Notes: a model not told the origin generated them from the sequence alone. A stretch of DNA of 36,964 nt from Eubacteriales bacterium (GCA_030536855.1 JAUNPK010000018.1:1-36964), one strand, 5' to 3'. Shown: positions 23,809-33,275, counted from the stretch's first letter. Made by a program: numbers and translations.

Positions 23809-25644
23809 GTGAGTAGATTAACAATATTAACCAAGGATCAGGCTCAGGTAACAATGGAGTCCATGTATCAGGATTTGGAGAGAAGAATTGTAGCCAGTCC
23901 ACCCGGACTTTGTCCTGTAGACCTTACAAGATCTTTTATAAAGATGTGTCTTGCACAGTCATGCGGAAAATGTGTTCCATGCAGAGTGGGATTAAGACAG
24001 CTGGCAAGACTTTTTGATAATGTGCTGGATGGTGTTGCAACAGAGGAAACTGTAGAAAATATAAAATTAACAGCGGAAGGTATATATCTTTCTGCTGATT
24101 GTGCCATAGGATATGAGGCTGCAAAGTTTGCATTAAAGTGTGTGGAAGGCTGTAAAGATGATTTTGAGTCCCACATAAAGCAGGGATTTTGTTCCTGCAC
24201 ATCTAACCAGCCGGTTTCATGTGTTAAGTCATGTCCTGCGGGAGTGGATATTCCGGGATATATTGCTCTTGTACATGAAAAGAGATATGAGGATGCAGTA
24301 AGACTTATACGTCGTGACAATCCAATGCCGGTGACCTGTGCATATATATGTGAGCATCCATGTGAGAACAGATGTAAGAGAACAATTATAGATGCACCGG
24401 TTAACATAAGGGGACTTAAGAAAATGGCTGTTGATAATGCAGGAAGAGTTCCGGTTCCTGAATGTGAGGCGCCTACGGGAAAGAAGGTAGCTATTATCGG
24501 TGGAGGACCGGGAGGATTAAGTGCTGCTTATTATCTTTCATTAATGGGTCACAAGGTTACCATATTTGAGCAGAGAAAACAGCTTGGAGGTATGTTAAGA
24601 TATGGTATTCCTAATTACAGATTCCCAAGAAAAAAGCTGGATGAAGAGATAGAAGATATCCTCTCAACAGGAATTGAAGTTAAGAAGAATATAAGTGTGG
24701 GAACAGACATAACACTTGATAAGATTACAGAAAATTATGATGCTACATATATATCTATCGGTGCCCATGCGGACAAAAAGATAGGAATTGAAGGAGAAGA
24801 TGCCAAGAGCGGTATAATTTCTGCTGTTGAAATGTTAAGAGCAATCGGTGACGGTGATTTGCCTGATTATTCAGGAAAGAAGGTTGTGGTTATCGGAGGT
24901 GGTAACGTGGCTATGGACGTTGCCAGATCTTCCATCAGATTAGGTGCGGAAAAGGTAAGCATTGTATATAGACGTAGAAAAGCGGATATGACTGCACTTC
25001 AGGAAGAGATTGAGGGAGCAGAGGCAGAAGGATGTGATGTGCTTGAACTTATGTCACCGGTAAAAATTAAACAGGATGAAGAGGGTAATGCTGTGGGACT
25101 TGTTGTTAAACCACAGATGATATCCAAAGTCTCTAATCAGAGACCGTCACCTGTATCAGCTAATAAAGAGGAAGTCCTATTGGAGAGTGATCTTATTATT
25201 GTGGCCATCGGACAGGGTATTGAATCCAAATATTTTGAGGAGCATGGTATCAATGTTAAAAGAGGTGTTATTGATGCCCTTAATACAGGTAATGTAAAGA
25301 AGGCAGACGGTATATTTGCAGGCGGCGACTGCGTTACAGGACCTGCCACGGTTATAAAGGCCATTGCAGCAGGTAAAGTCGCAGCAGCCAATATTGATGA
25401 ATATCTGGGATTCCATCATGAAATAACCTGTGATGTGGAAATTCCTTATGCAAGCTATGAGGATAAAGTGGCTTGCGGAAGAGTTGAGGTAGCTATGAGA
25501 GAAGCTGCTGACAGAAAGAAGGATTTTGAGCCTATTGAGTATGGCTTTTCATGTGAAGAAGCCTGTCAGGAATCCGGACGCTGCTTGAGGTGTGACCATT
25601 TCGGATTTGGGGCATTTAGAGGAGGCAGAGAAGAACAATGGTAA
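23809..25644 (+). CDS. Fe-S flavoprotein: NuoF-type iron-sulfur domain fused to GltD-like FAD/NAD(P)H oxidoreductase
   Basis: 611 aa. Residues about 1-115 resemble only the C-terminal Fe-S part of NuoF/HydB: C52, C55 and C58 in SCGKCVPCRVGLRQL, with C98 after 39 residues, the canonical spacing. The FMN/NADH domain of NuoF is absent. From about 130 the protein follows the glutamate synthase small subunit fold: Cys clusters (SCPAGVDIPGYI, CEHPCENRCKR), FAD site IIGGGPGGLSAAYYL, second dinucleotide site VVIGGGNVAMDVARSS, and a C-terminal FAD strand IFAGGDCVTGPATV. The end, CQESGRCLRCDHFG, may carry another metal site. GTG start after GAGGAGG. It overlaps hydA by 7 nt, so it is probably the NAD(P)H-linked electron partner of the hydrogenase. 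Confidence 0.88.
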   Translation: MSRLTILTKDQAQVTMESMYQDLERRIVASPPGLCPVDLTRSFIKMCLAQSCGKCVPCRVGLRQLARLFDNVLDGVATEETVENIKLTAEGIYLSADCAIGYEAAKFALKCVEGCKDDFESHIKQGFCSCTSNQPVSCVKSCPAGVDIPGYIALVHEKRYEDAVRLIRRDNPMPVTCAYICEHPCENRCKRTIIDAPVNIRGLKKMAVDNAGRVPVPECEAPTGKKVAIIGGGPGGLSAAYYLSLMGHKVTIFEQRKQLGGMLRYGIPNYRFPRKKLDEEIEDILSTGIEVKKNISVGTDITLDKITENYDATYISIGAHADKKIGIEGEDAKSGIISAVEMLRAIGDGDLPDYSGKKVVVIGGGNVAMDVARSSIRLGAEKVSIVYRRRKADMTALQEEIEGAEAEGCDVLELMSPVKIKQDEEGNAVGLVVKPQMISKVSNQRPSPVSANKEEVLLESDLIIVAIGQGIESKYFEEHGINVKRGVIDALNTGNVKKADGIFAGGDCVTGPATVIKAIAAGKVAAANIDEYLGFHHEITCDVEIPYASYEDKVACGRVEVAMREAADRKKDFEPIEYGFSCEEACQESGRCLRCDHFGFGAFRGGREEQW

Positions 25645-27338
25645 ATGTTAAAATAAACGGAATAGACGTTTCTGTTGAGGAGGGTACTACAATTCTTGAA
25701 GCCGCCAAAAAAGTTGGTGTTACAATTCCTACACTGTGCTATCTCAAGGATATTAACGAGATTGGTGCCTGTCGTGTATGTGTTGTAGAGGTGGAAGGTA
25801 TAGACAGGTGTGTTACTGCCTGCAACAATTTTGTGGAAGAAGGAATGGTGATTCGTACCAACACAAGAAAGGTAAGAACAACAAGAAAGACTAATGTTAA
25901 GCTTATTCTTTCCCAGCACGATTACGAATGTGCATCATGTATAAGAAGCGGTAACTGTACATTGCAATCCCTTGCCAATGAACTTAATATTTCAGAGATG
26001 CCTTATGATTCTATATTGGAACAGAATAACTGGGATAAGACATTTCCTCTTATCAGGGAAAATAATAAGTGCATTAAGTGCATGAGATGTGTGCAGATAT
26101 GTGACAATATTCAGGGAATGCATGTATGGGATGTTGTTAATACAGGTTCCCGTACAACCGTGAATGTATCTAAAAACAGAAATATACAGGAAACGAAATG
26201 TACCCTTTGCGGTCAGTGTGTTGCCAATTGTCCGGTGGGAGCATTAAGAGAAAGAGATGATGTAGGTATTGTACTGGATGCCGTTGAAAATGAGGATATT
26301 ATTACTGTGGTACAGATTGCGCCGGCAGTAAGAACAGCCTGGGGAGAAGGGTTTGGTTTGTCTAAAGAATTTGCAACGGCGAAAAGACTGGTGGCAGGAC
26401 TCAGACAAATTGGATTTGACTACATATTTGATACAACATTTTCAGCTGACCTTACAATTATGGAGGAGGGAAGTGAATTTATAGAGAGACTTCCTGAAAT
26501 CAAGGAAAGCAGACTTCCGATGTTTACATCCTGTTGCCCGGGATGGGTTAATTTTATAAAGAAAGAATATCCACAGTATGTATCAAGACTTTCTACAGCT
26601 AAGTCACCCCAGCAGATGTTTGGCGCAATAACAAAGTCCTATTATGCAGAAAAGCTTGGCGTGGATCCTTCAAAAATATTCTGTGTTTCCCTAATGCCAT
26701 GTCTTGCCAAGAAAAATGAAATAACATGGGATGGAGGAAAGGATGTTGATGCAGTCCTTACTACAAGAGAAGTAGAAAGACTTCTCAAATCATTTTTTAT
26801 CAAAGTGGATGAACTTGCGGAGGAAGAGTTTGATAATCCATTGGGAGAAGGTACAGGTGCAGGCGTAATCTTTGGCGTTACCGGAGGTGTAATGGAGGCG
26901 GCGTTAAGAAGTGCTTACTATCTTGTTAATAAAACCAATCCTGAACCGGATGCCTTCAAATGTGTGAGAGGACTTGAGGGATGGAAGGAAGCATCCTTTG
27001 AACTGGCAGGCAATGAGATAAAGGTTGCTGTGGCAAGCGGCCTTGCGAATACAAGAAAGCTTATGGAGGCTATTGATTCCGGTGAGGTAAGCTATGATTT
27101 TGTTGAGGTTATGGCATGCCCCGGGGGATGTGTTAACGGTGGGGGTCAGCCTATCAAGGATGATTGTGACAAGGTATTTAAACGAGGAGAGATTCTTTAT
27201 GGACTGGATAAGAACGGTAATAACAGATTTTCCCATGAGAATAAATCTGTTATTACATGTTATGAAGAGTATCTTGAAAAACCGTTGTCCCACAAAGCTC
27301 ACGAATTACTTCACATAGAACATAATTTACATAATTGA
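25638..27338 (+). CDS. hydA: [FeFe] hydrogenase catalytic subunit
   Basis: 566 aa. Makes or consumes H2 at the H-cluster. Domain order: a 2Fe-2S ferredoxin domain (Cys in LCYLKDINEIGACRVCVVEV), a His/Cys 4Fe-4S domain (HDYECASCIRSGNCTL), two 4Fe-4S clusters (CIKCMRCVQIC, CTLCGQCVANCPVG), then the H-cluster domain with L1 FTSCCPGWVNF, L2 LMPCLAKKNE and L3 MACPGGCVNGGGQP. This is the modular, HydA-like group A layout. A maturase set (HydEFG) is not in the window. Cytoplasmic, since there is no Tat or Sec signal. It shares ATGGTAA with the upstream flavoprotein. There is no NuoE/HydC gene, so it differs from classic trimeric bifurcating enzymes. Confidence 0.96.
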   Translation: MVNVKINGIDVSVEEGTTILEAAKKVGVTIPTLCYLKDINEIGACRVCVVEVEGIDRCVTACNNFVEEGMVIRTNTRKVRTTRKTNVKLILSQHDYECASCIRSGNCTLQSLANELNISEMPYDSILEQNNWDKTFPLIRENNKCIKCMRCVQICDNIQGMHVWDVVNTGSRTTVNVSKNRNIQETKCTLCGQCVANCPVGALRERDDVGIVLDAVENEDIITVVQIAPAVRTAWGEGFGLSKEFATAKRLVAGLRQIGFDYIFDTTFSADLTIMEEGSEFIERLPEIKESRLPMFTSCCPGWVNFIKKEYPQYVSRLSTAKSPQQMFGAITKSYYAEKLGVDPSKIFCVSLMPCLAKKNEITWDGGKDVDAVLTTREVERLLKSFFIKVDELAEEEFDNPLGEGTGAGVIFGVTGGVMEAALRSAYYLVNKTNPEPDAFKCVRGLEGWKEASFELAGNEIKVAVASGLANTRKLMEAIDSGEVSYDFVEVMACPGGCVNGGGQPIKDDCDKVFKRGEILYGLDKNGNNRFSHENKSVITCYEEYLEKPLSHKAHELLHIEHNLHN

Positions 27339-27362
27339 TTAAAAAGATCGGAGGATAAAGAG

Positions 27363-28595
27363 ATGGCATTGATTAAACCCTTTGAATGTGTAAGACCAAA
27401 TCCGGAGGTCGCAGGCAGAGTAGCGGCCCTTCCTTATGATGTGTATAACAGGGAAGAGGCATGTGCAGAAGTTAAGGCGGAACCCCTTTCCTTCTTAAGA
27501 ATCGACAGAGCAGAGACTCAGTTCGATGCGTCAGTTGATACCTATGCACCGGAGGTATATAAGAAAGCCCACGATATGCTTTGGGAGGCTGTTGATAATG
27601 GAACATTTATCACTGATACCGATAAGGCGTATTATGTTTATGAGCTTACCATGAATGGAAGAACCCAGACCGGTATTGTAGCCTGCGCATCCATAGATGA
27701 TTATCAGAATAATGTTATCAAGAAACATGAAAATACAAGAGCTGATAAAGAGCAGGACAGAATCAATCATGTTGATATATGCGGAGCCCAGACAGGACCT
27801 ATATTTCTTGCTTACAGAGCTAACAGCGTAATTAATGACAATGTTAACAAGGCGAAAAAGGAAGCCTGCGTATACAGCTTTACATCTCCTGATGGTATCA
27901 GACATCAGGTGTGGAAAATAAGCGACAAAGAAATGGTGTCAGCTATTGAGAAAGCTTTTGCTGAAATTAATGCAATTTATATTGCAGACGGACATCACAG
28001 GGCAGCATCGGCAGTTAAGGTGGGACTTAAGAGAAGACAGGAACATCCGGACTATACAGGCAGCGAGGAGTTTAATTATTTCCTTTCTGTACTGTTTCCG
28101 GACGAAGAACTTATGATTATGCCATATAACAGAGTTTTAAAGGATTTAAACGGTTTGAGTGAAGATGGGTTCATGACTCAGGTAAAAGAAAAATTTAATG
28201 TTGAAGAAAAAACTTCTCCTGTCTCTCCATCAAAAAAAGGAACTTTTGGGATGTATCTTGGAAAGAAGTGGTATGAGCTTACTGCAAAAGAGGAGATTTT
28301 ATCCACGGACCCTGTAGATGGTCTTGACGTTGCCATACTTCAAAATAATCTGTTGGAACCTGTACTTGGAATTCAAGACCCAAAGACAGATAAGAGAATT
28401 GATTTTGTCGGAGGAATAAGAGGACTTGAGGAACTGGAAAGAAGATGTGATACGGATTGTGTTCTGGCATTTTCAATGTATGCAACCTCAATTTCAGAGC
28501 TTTTTGATGTAGCTGATGCCAATAAGCTTATGCCGCCTAAGTCAACATGGTTTGAACCAAAGTTAAGAAGCGGTTTGTTTATACATAAGATATAG
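27363..28595 (+). CDS. DUF1015 family protein
   Basis: 410 aa. Family of unknown function, widespread in anaerobes and often near serine biosynthesis genes. Seen: the N-terminus IKPFECVRPNPEVAGRVAALPYDV, the segment KHENTRADKEQDRINHVD, and the most conserved signature IYIADGHHRAASAVKVG with paired His. The C-terminal part ends in the family-like STWFEPKLRSGLFIH. Length is typical. GGAGGATAAAGAG precedes the ATG, 24 nt after hydA. serA lies upstream on the other side of the hydrogenase genes, so the usual ser/DUF1015 pairing appears split here. Confidence 0.85.
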   Translation: MALIKPFECVRPNPEVAGRVAALPYDVYNREEACAEVKAEPLSFLRIDRAETQFDASVDTYAPEVYKKAHDMLWEAVDNGTFITDTDKAYYVYELTMNGRTQTGIVACASIDDYQNNVIKKHENTRADKEQDRINHVDICGAQTGPIFLAYRANSVINDNVNKAKKEACVYSFTSPDGIRHQVWKISDKEMVSAIEKAFAEINAIYIADGHHRAASAVKVGLKRRQEHPDYTGSEEFNYFLSVLFPDEELMIMPYNRVLKDLNGLSEDGFMTQVKEKFNVEEKTSPVSPSKKGTFGMYLGKKWYELTAKEEILSTDPVDGLDVAILQNNLLEPVLGIQDPKTDKRIDFVGGIRGLEELERRCDTDCVLAFSMYATSISELFDVADANKLMPPKSTWFEPKLRSGLFIHKI

Positions 28596-28681
28596 TCTTA
28601 TTCACAAGTGTAATGACAGACAGTTCTGTAATAACATGTTTGTAATAACGAATGAAATGTGGGAAAGAGAGGAGAAAAGCA

Positions 28682-29524
28682 ATGTTACATCAGGTATATG
28701 AAATTAATCTTCCTTATGAAGAATTAGGACTAAAGACGCCGGATAAACCAGCGACAATAACCACTTATATAAAGGACATTTTTCCTAATGACCAGGATCC
28801 TTTTAACAGACCTCTCATTGTGATATGTCCGGGTGGTGGTTATAATCATTACTCTCCAAGAGAGGGAGAGGCTATTGCGGTAAAAATGCTGGAAATGGGA
28901 TTTAATGCAGTGGTATTCAGATACAGTCTTATGCCTTATGTTTATCCTACACAGGTTTATGAGGCGGCTTACACAATGAAATTTGTAAGAGACCATGCAG
29001 CAGAGTGGGATGTTAATCCTGATAATATTATTATTGCCGGTTTCTCAGCAGGAGGACACGTAGCTGCCTGTCTTGGAACTATGTGGAATACGGATCTTGT
29101 AAAAAGCTTTGCGAATAATAATTTAGGCTGTGACTGTGAATATGTTAAACCTAATGGCATGCTTTTAGGTTATCCTGTTATAACTTCGGGAGAATTTGCT
29201 CATAGAGCTTCTTTTGTCAGAATGCTGGGAGATAACTATGAAAAATATCTTAAGGATGTTTCTTTAGAGGAGAGAGTATCTAAGGATACACCGGAATGTT
29301 TTATCTGGCATACATTTGAAGATAATTCAGTGCCTCTTGAGAATTCGTTGCTTTTTGTACAGGCGTTAAGGAAGAATAATATTCCTTTTGAATATCATGT
29401 ATTCCCTAAGGGATGTCATGGACTTGGATTGGGAACTAAAGAGACAACTACTAAAGGAATGAATCATTATCAGCCTGAAGTATTTGCATGGACAGAATTA
29501 TTTGCAAAGTGGATGGAGAGATAG
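28682..29524 (+). CDS. Alpha/beta hydrolase (acetyl-esterase/BD-FAE-like)
   Basis: 280 aa. Alpha/beta-hydrolase fold with the HGG-like oxyanion element PGGGYNHYSPREGE, the nucleophile elbow GFSAGGHVAACLG (Ser), an acidic residue near WHTFEDNSVPLENS and the catalytic His in VFPKGCHGLGLG. No signal peptide, so cytoplasmic. The family includes acetyl-xylan and feruloyl esterases; the substrate is probably an acylated sugar but is not fixed by sequence. The start at 28682 follows GAGAGGAG; an in-frame ATG at 28652 lacks an SD. Only 2 nt before the GlgB-like gene, which suggests a role in carbohydrate use. Confidence 0.85.
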   Translation: MLHQVYEINLPYEELGLKTPDKPATITTYIKDIFPNDQDPFNRPLIVICPGGGYNHYSPREGEAIAVKMLEMGFNAVVFRYSLMPYVYPTQVYEAAYTMKFVRDHAAEWDVNPDNIIIAGFSAGGHVAACLGTMWNTDLVKSFANNNLGCDCEYVKPNGMLLGYPVITSGEFAHRASFVRMLGDNYEKYLKDVSLEERVSKDTPECFIWHTFEDNSVPLENSLLFVQALRKNNIPFEYHVFPKGCHGLGLGTKETTTKGMNHYQPEVFAWTELFAKWMER

Positions 29525-29526
29525 GT

Positions 29527-32013
29527 ATGGATAATAATTTATATGAATTAATGAATTGGCCGGATATTGAGGAGATAGTATATTCAGAATGCAGTCATCC
29601 TAAGAATCTGTTGGGTGGACATATCTGTAAATATGGATATCTTATTCAGGTATTCAGACCTGATGCTGTTTCTGTGGCAATATCAGTTGAAGGCAAAAAG
29701 AAAAAATATCCTATGGAAAAAGTGGATGAAGCCGGGTTTTTCGCAGTAATTATACCGGGAAAGAAAAAGGTATCCTATACTGTTAATGTTGAAAGTGTTC
29801 AGGGAAAAGTGACTTCTTTTGCTGATCCTTACTCATTTGATAACATAACAACCCCAAAAGATTACAAACTATTTAATGCCGGCTCAGAAACTAATGCTCT
29901 TAACATTATGGGAAATAAGGTGATGACTGTTAACGGAGTTGATGGAACTTTGTTTACAGTGTGGGCACCAAATGCTTTGAGAGTCAGTGTCACAGGGGAT
30001 TTTAATAATTGGGACGGAAGAGTCCATCAGATGGAAAAGATAGGGGAATCCGGGGTGTTTGAGCTTTTTATCCCGGGGATAACAGCCGGTGCTGAGTATA
30101 TGTATGAAGTTAAAAACCGTGCTTCAGGCATTGTCCAGAAACTTGACCCGTACTGTAAAGAAACTACCGGTTACATAAATTGTAATTCTGTGGTATCAGA
30201 TGAGCAGGAGTATAAATGGGAAGATGCATTGTGGATGACTTCCAGGGCAAAGAAGAGAAATGACAGTAAACCACTTTCTGTATTGGAAGTTAATCTCGCT
30301 GCATGGAATAGTATAGTGTCAGGACAGGCCAGTTATAAGAAAATTTCTGCAGCTATACTTGATTATGTAAAGAAGACGGGATATACCCATGTGGAATTTA
30401 TGCCTGTTGCTGAGTTTATGGGGGATAAGGCATACGGATATGCATCGGTGAGCTATTTTTCACCTACTTCAAGATATGGTACAGTTAAAGAATTCAAGGA
30501 TATGATTAATATGTTCCACAAAGAGGGAATAGGTGTAATCATAGACTGGAATGCTTCATATTTTGGCTGCGATTCCAAGGGAATAAGTAATTTTGACGGG
30601 GAAAACTGTTATGGCTATTTGAAGCCTAGACTTGAGAAAAAGCCGGGATGGAATGTTACAACATTTGCTTATGAAAGGGGAGCTGTGAGAAGTTTCCTTC
30701 TTTCCAACGTGAATATGTGGCTTGAAGAATACCACGTTGACGGGGTAAGAATAGATGGAGTAGCTTCCATGCTTTATCTTGATTACGGTAAACAGCCGGG
30801 TCAGTGGCAGCCTAATATTTATGGAGATAACGAAAATCTTGAGGCTGTTATGTTTATAAAGGCTGTTAATAAATTAATTCATGACAGAAATGACGGAGCT
30901 GTTTCTATTGCCGAGGAAACCAGTGGGTGGAATAATGTGACGGAAGCCAACGGTGGAGATAACTTAGGCTTTGATTATAAGTGGAATAATGGATTTAAAG
31001 ATGATGTTATAAGTTTCATGGATACAGATCCTTTATTTAGAAAAGGCAAGTATAACAAACTTACAGACGGAATGCTTTACACTTATAGGGAGAATTTTAT
31101 TTTGAGCTTCTCTCATGATGATTTTTCCATTGATAAAAAGTCTGTCTATGAAATTGCATCAGGTAACTCGGATAAGGATAAGCTTAAGGATATAAGAGCT
31201 GTATTGGGATATATATTTACACATCCGGGAGCAAAAATGCTTTCTATGGGACAGGATATTGGTATAAATTCTGTCTGGTCAACTGAAATGAAGAGTCAGT
31301 GGAAGCAACTGGAAGAAGAAAAATATCTCAATATGATGAAGTATCTTAAGGATATTAATGAATTATACTGCAATAATCCGGCAATGTATGAATTGGACAA
31401 TTATAGTGAAGGGTTTGAGTGGCTTGAAAATTCCAATTCAGAGGAAACTGTTATAGGATATGTGAGAAGAGACAGTAAAGGAAATGAAATTACAGTGGTT
31501 GTAAACTTTACACCGGTGGAACGTAAAGATTATAAATTAAAGGTTTCTAAGCCGGGTAAGTATAAGATTTTGCTTAATTCCGATGATGTAAAATACGGTG
31601 GAGACAGCCGGGTTGACACAAAATGTATTGCATCCTTGTATGAGTTGAGTGAGGATAATAAAGATATTTTAAATATCACTATTCCAGGCAGCAGCGCAGT
31701 TATATACGGATATACTCCATTTTCTCAGGAAGAGATTAATGAAATAGAAATCCGCAGGACAGCAGCTATTGCTAAGAAGGAAGCGGAAGATAAGGCAAGA
31801 GAGGCAAGAGAACTGGCAATTAAAGCAGATGAGGAGGCTAAAGCTGCTATTGAAGCTGAGAGGATTGCCAAAGAATCCTGCAGACTTGCTGTTAAAGCCA
31901 GCAAAGAAGCCGAAAAACGTGCAAAAGAAGCCATGGAAGCCAGTCTTCGAATTGATGAAGAAACAAAGAGAAAGCTGGATGAGTTGAAAAAGAACCATGA
32001 GAGAACAGAATAA
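29527..32013 (+). CDS. glgB: GlgB-like GH13 protein with C-terminal coiled coil; active-site variant
   Basis: 828 aa; typical GlgB is about 630-730. Two N-terminal beta modules (about 30-110 and 135-220, the second with GDFNNWDGR) precede the GH13 barrel. Region I reads DWNASYF (340-346) where GlgB has DWVPGHF, so the conserved His is Tyr345. Asp410 in DGVRIDGVASM, Glu463 in IAEETSG and Asp531 in SHDD match the catalytic triad. A beta domain follows, then about 90 residues (736-828) of Ala/Glu/Lys heptads, a predicted coiled coil not normal for GlgB. An alternative in-frame start lies at 29488 but overlaps the esterase gene; 29527 with AGGT is preferred. Likely glycogen-related, but the activity is uncertain. 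Confidence 0.8.
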   Translation: MDNNLYELMNWPDIEEIVYSECSHPKNLLGGHICKYGYLIQVFRPDAVSVAISVEGKKKKYPMEKVDEAGFFAVIIPGKKKVSYTVNVESVQGKVTSFADPYSFDNITTPKDYKLFNAGSETNALNIMGNKVMTVNGVDGTLFTVWAPNALRVSVTGDFNNWDGRVHQMEKIGESGVFELFIPGITAGAEYMYEVKNRASGIVQKLDPYCKETTGYINCNSVVSDEQEYKWEDALWMTSRAKKRNDSKPLSVLEVNLAAWNSIVSGQASYKKISAAILDYVKKTGYTHVEFMPVAEFMGDKAYGYASVSYFSPTSRYGTVKEFKDMINMFHKEGIGVIIDWNASYFGCDSKGISNFDGENCYGYLKPRLEKKPGWNVTTFAYERGAVRSFLLSNVNMWLEEYHVDGVRIDGVASMLYLDYGKQPGQWQPNIYGDNENLEAVMFIKAVNKLIHDRNDGAVSIAEETSGWNNVTEANGGDNLGFDYKWNNGFKDDVISFMDTDPLFRKGKYNKLTDGMLYTYRENFILSFSHDDFSIDKKSVYEIASGNSDKDKLKDIRAVLGYIFTHPGAKMLSMGQDIGINSVWSTEMKSQWKQLEEEKYLNMMKYLKDINELYCNNPAMYELDNYSEGFEWLENSNSEETVIGYVRRDSKGNEITVVVNFTPVERKDYKLKVSKPGKYKILLNSDDVKYGGDSRVDTKCIASLYELSEDNKDILNITIPGSSAVIYGYTPFSQEEINEIEIRRTAAIAKKEAEDKAREARELAIKADEEAKAAIEAERIAKESCRLAVKASKEAEKRAKEAMEASLRIDEETKRKLDELKKNHERTE

Positions 32014-32040
32014 AATAAATATAGAATAGAGGAATTAGTT

Positions 32041-32859
32041 ATGGGAAATTTTCAAAATATATTAGACCGCATAACCGCATGGGGTATGTCAGGATTATGG
32101 AAGATTGTATTTGCCATTATTATATGGGTTGTAGGTAAGAAGATAATTAAGTATGTTGTAAAGCTGATTAAAAGGATTCTTGAAAAGGGAACTCTTGATG
32201 CAGGAGTTCAGAATTTTGCTACATCCTTTATAAAATTCGGACTTTATGTAGTGCTGCTTCTTATGGTTATTGATGAACTGGGAATACAGACCACATCTCT
32301 TATAACCCTGTTTGGTTCGGCAGCATTGGCTATTGGTATGTCACTTCAGGGCAGCCTTTCGAATTTTGCGGGAGGAATTCTTATTCTCATATTTAAGCCT
32401 TTCACTGTGGGAGATTATATTATTGTGGGCAGCAATGAAGGAACTGTAACTTCAATAGAGCTTCTTTATACAAGACTGAACACTGTTGATAATAAGGTGA
32501 TAATGATTCCTAACGGTGCACTTTCCAACTCAAGTGTGGTTAATGTTGGAGCTGAGAATTTAAGAAGACTTGATATTGAAGTTGGTATAAGCTACAGTAA
32601 CGATATTAAGAAGGCAAAAGAACTGTTGAGACAGGTGATTGATTCTAAGGAAACTGTTATTAAAGACAAGGAAATTAAGGTTATTGTAAAGAGTCTTGAT
32701 GAAAGCTGCGTCACCTTAGAGACCCGTACCTGGCTTAATTCATCAGATTACTGGGATACAAAATTTGAATTATTGGAGGAATATAAGGAAATCCTCGACA
32801 GGAATAATATTGAGATTCCATTTAATCAGCTTGATGTGCATATTGTTAATGAGAAATAA
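32041..32859 (+). CDS. mscS: Small-conductance mechanosensitive channel
   Basis: 272 aa. Releases solutes under membrane tension. An N-terminal helix (17-38), a second helix (about 63-80) and the pore helix TM3 (about 88-120) with the Gly/Ala-rich GSAALAIGMSLQGSLSNFAGG are followed by the vestibule domain (KPFTVGDYIIV, IPNGALSNSSVVN). Length and order match MscS. GAGGAATTAGTT precedes the ATG. It follows the GlgB-like gene by 27 nt and may be co-transcribed. Confidence 0.95.
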   Translation: MGNFQNILDRITAWGMSGLWKIVFAIIIWVVGKKIIKYVVKLIKRILEKGTLDAGVQNFATSFIKFGLYVVLLLMVIDELGIQTTSLITLFGSAALAIGMSLQGSLSNFAGGILILIFKPFTVGDYIIVGSNEGTVTSIELLYTRLNTVDNKVIMIPNGALSNSSVVNVGAENLRRLDIEVGISYSNDIKKAKELLRQVIDSKETVIKDKEIKVIVKSLDESCVTLETRTWLNSSDYWDTKFELLEEYKEILDRNNIEIPFNQLDVHIVNEK

Positions 32860-32881
32860 TCGTTACATATTATACTGAAAT

Positions 32882-33167
32882 AAAACTGTTGATACTGTTC
32901 ACACTTAGACAGATTGTAAACATGTATATGTGCAATATAAATAAACAATTCCATGAAACACGTTGTATTCTGCGTTTTTCTGCGCCACCTATCAACTGTG
33001 CTCTTCGCAAACTCGCCATAAATGGCTCAAACATGCTGCGAGCACAGTAGCTATGCTCGAAAAACGTGAGAATACTACCTAAAGTTTCATATAATTGTTT
33101 ATTTATATTGCAACATTAAACATTGTTTATAATAATCTGTCTAAGTGTGAACAGTATCAACAGTTTT
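32882..33167. repeat. 286-bp element with perfect 34-bp terminal inverted repeats (MITE-like or large hairpin)
   Basis: The arms at 32882-32915 and 33134-33167 are exact reverse complements over 34 bp (outer sequence AAAACTGTTGATACTGTTCA). A second exact pair of 20 bp lies inside (32931-32950 and 33093-33112), a third arm pair (GTATTCTGCGTTTTTC / GAAAAACGTGAGAATAC) is nearly perfect, and CTGTGCTC/GAGCACAG lies in the centre. The whole element folds back on itself. It has no ORF of note. It fills most of the 416-bp gene-free stretch between mscS and the VTC gene. The rest of that stretch (33168-33275) holds the SD of the VTC gene and a weak promoter-like TTGGAC/TATATT (33223-33249). Related to the element at 780-880. 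Confidence 0.85.
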
Positions 33168-33275
33168 TTTATGCTCAAATGTGAATTTAACAATCACACA
33201 TTTTACAAAAAATTTACATAATTTGGACACATTTTCCAATTAGTATATTAGGTGTTCAAGGAAAGGAGGATTGCC

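Noticed and set aside
23868-24407. Minus-strand 179-aa ORF
   Set aside because: Antisense to the Fe-S flavoprotein gene, whose Cys motifs and fold are clear; no independent support.
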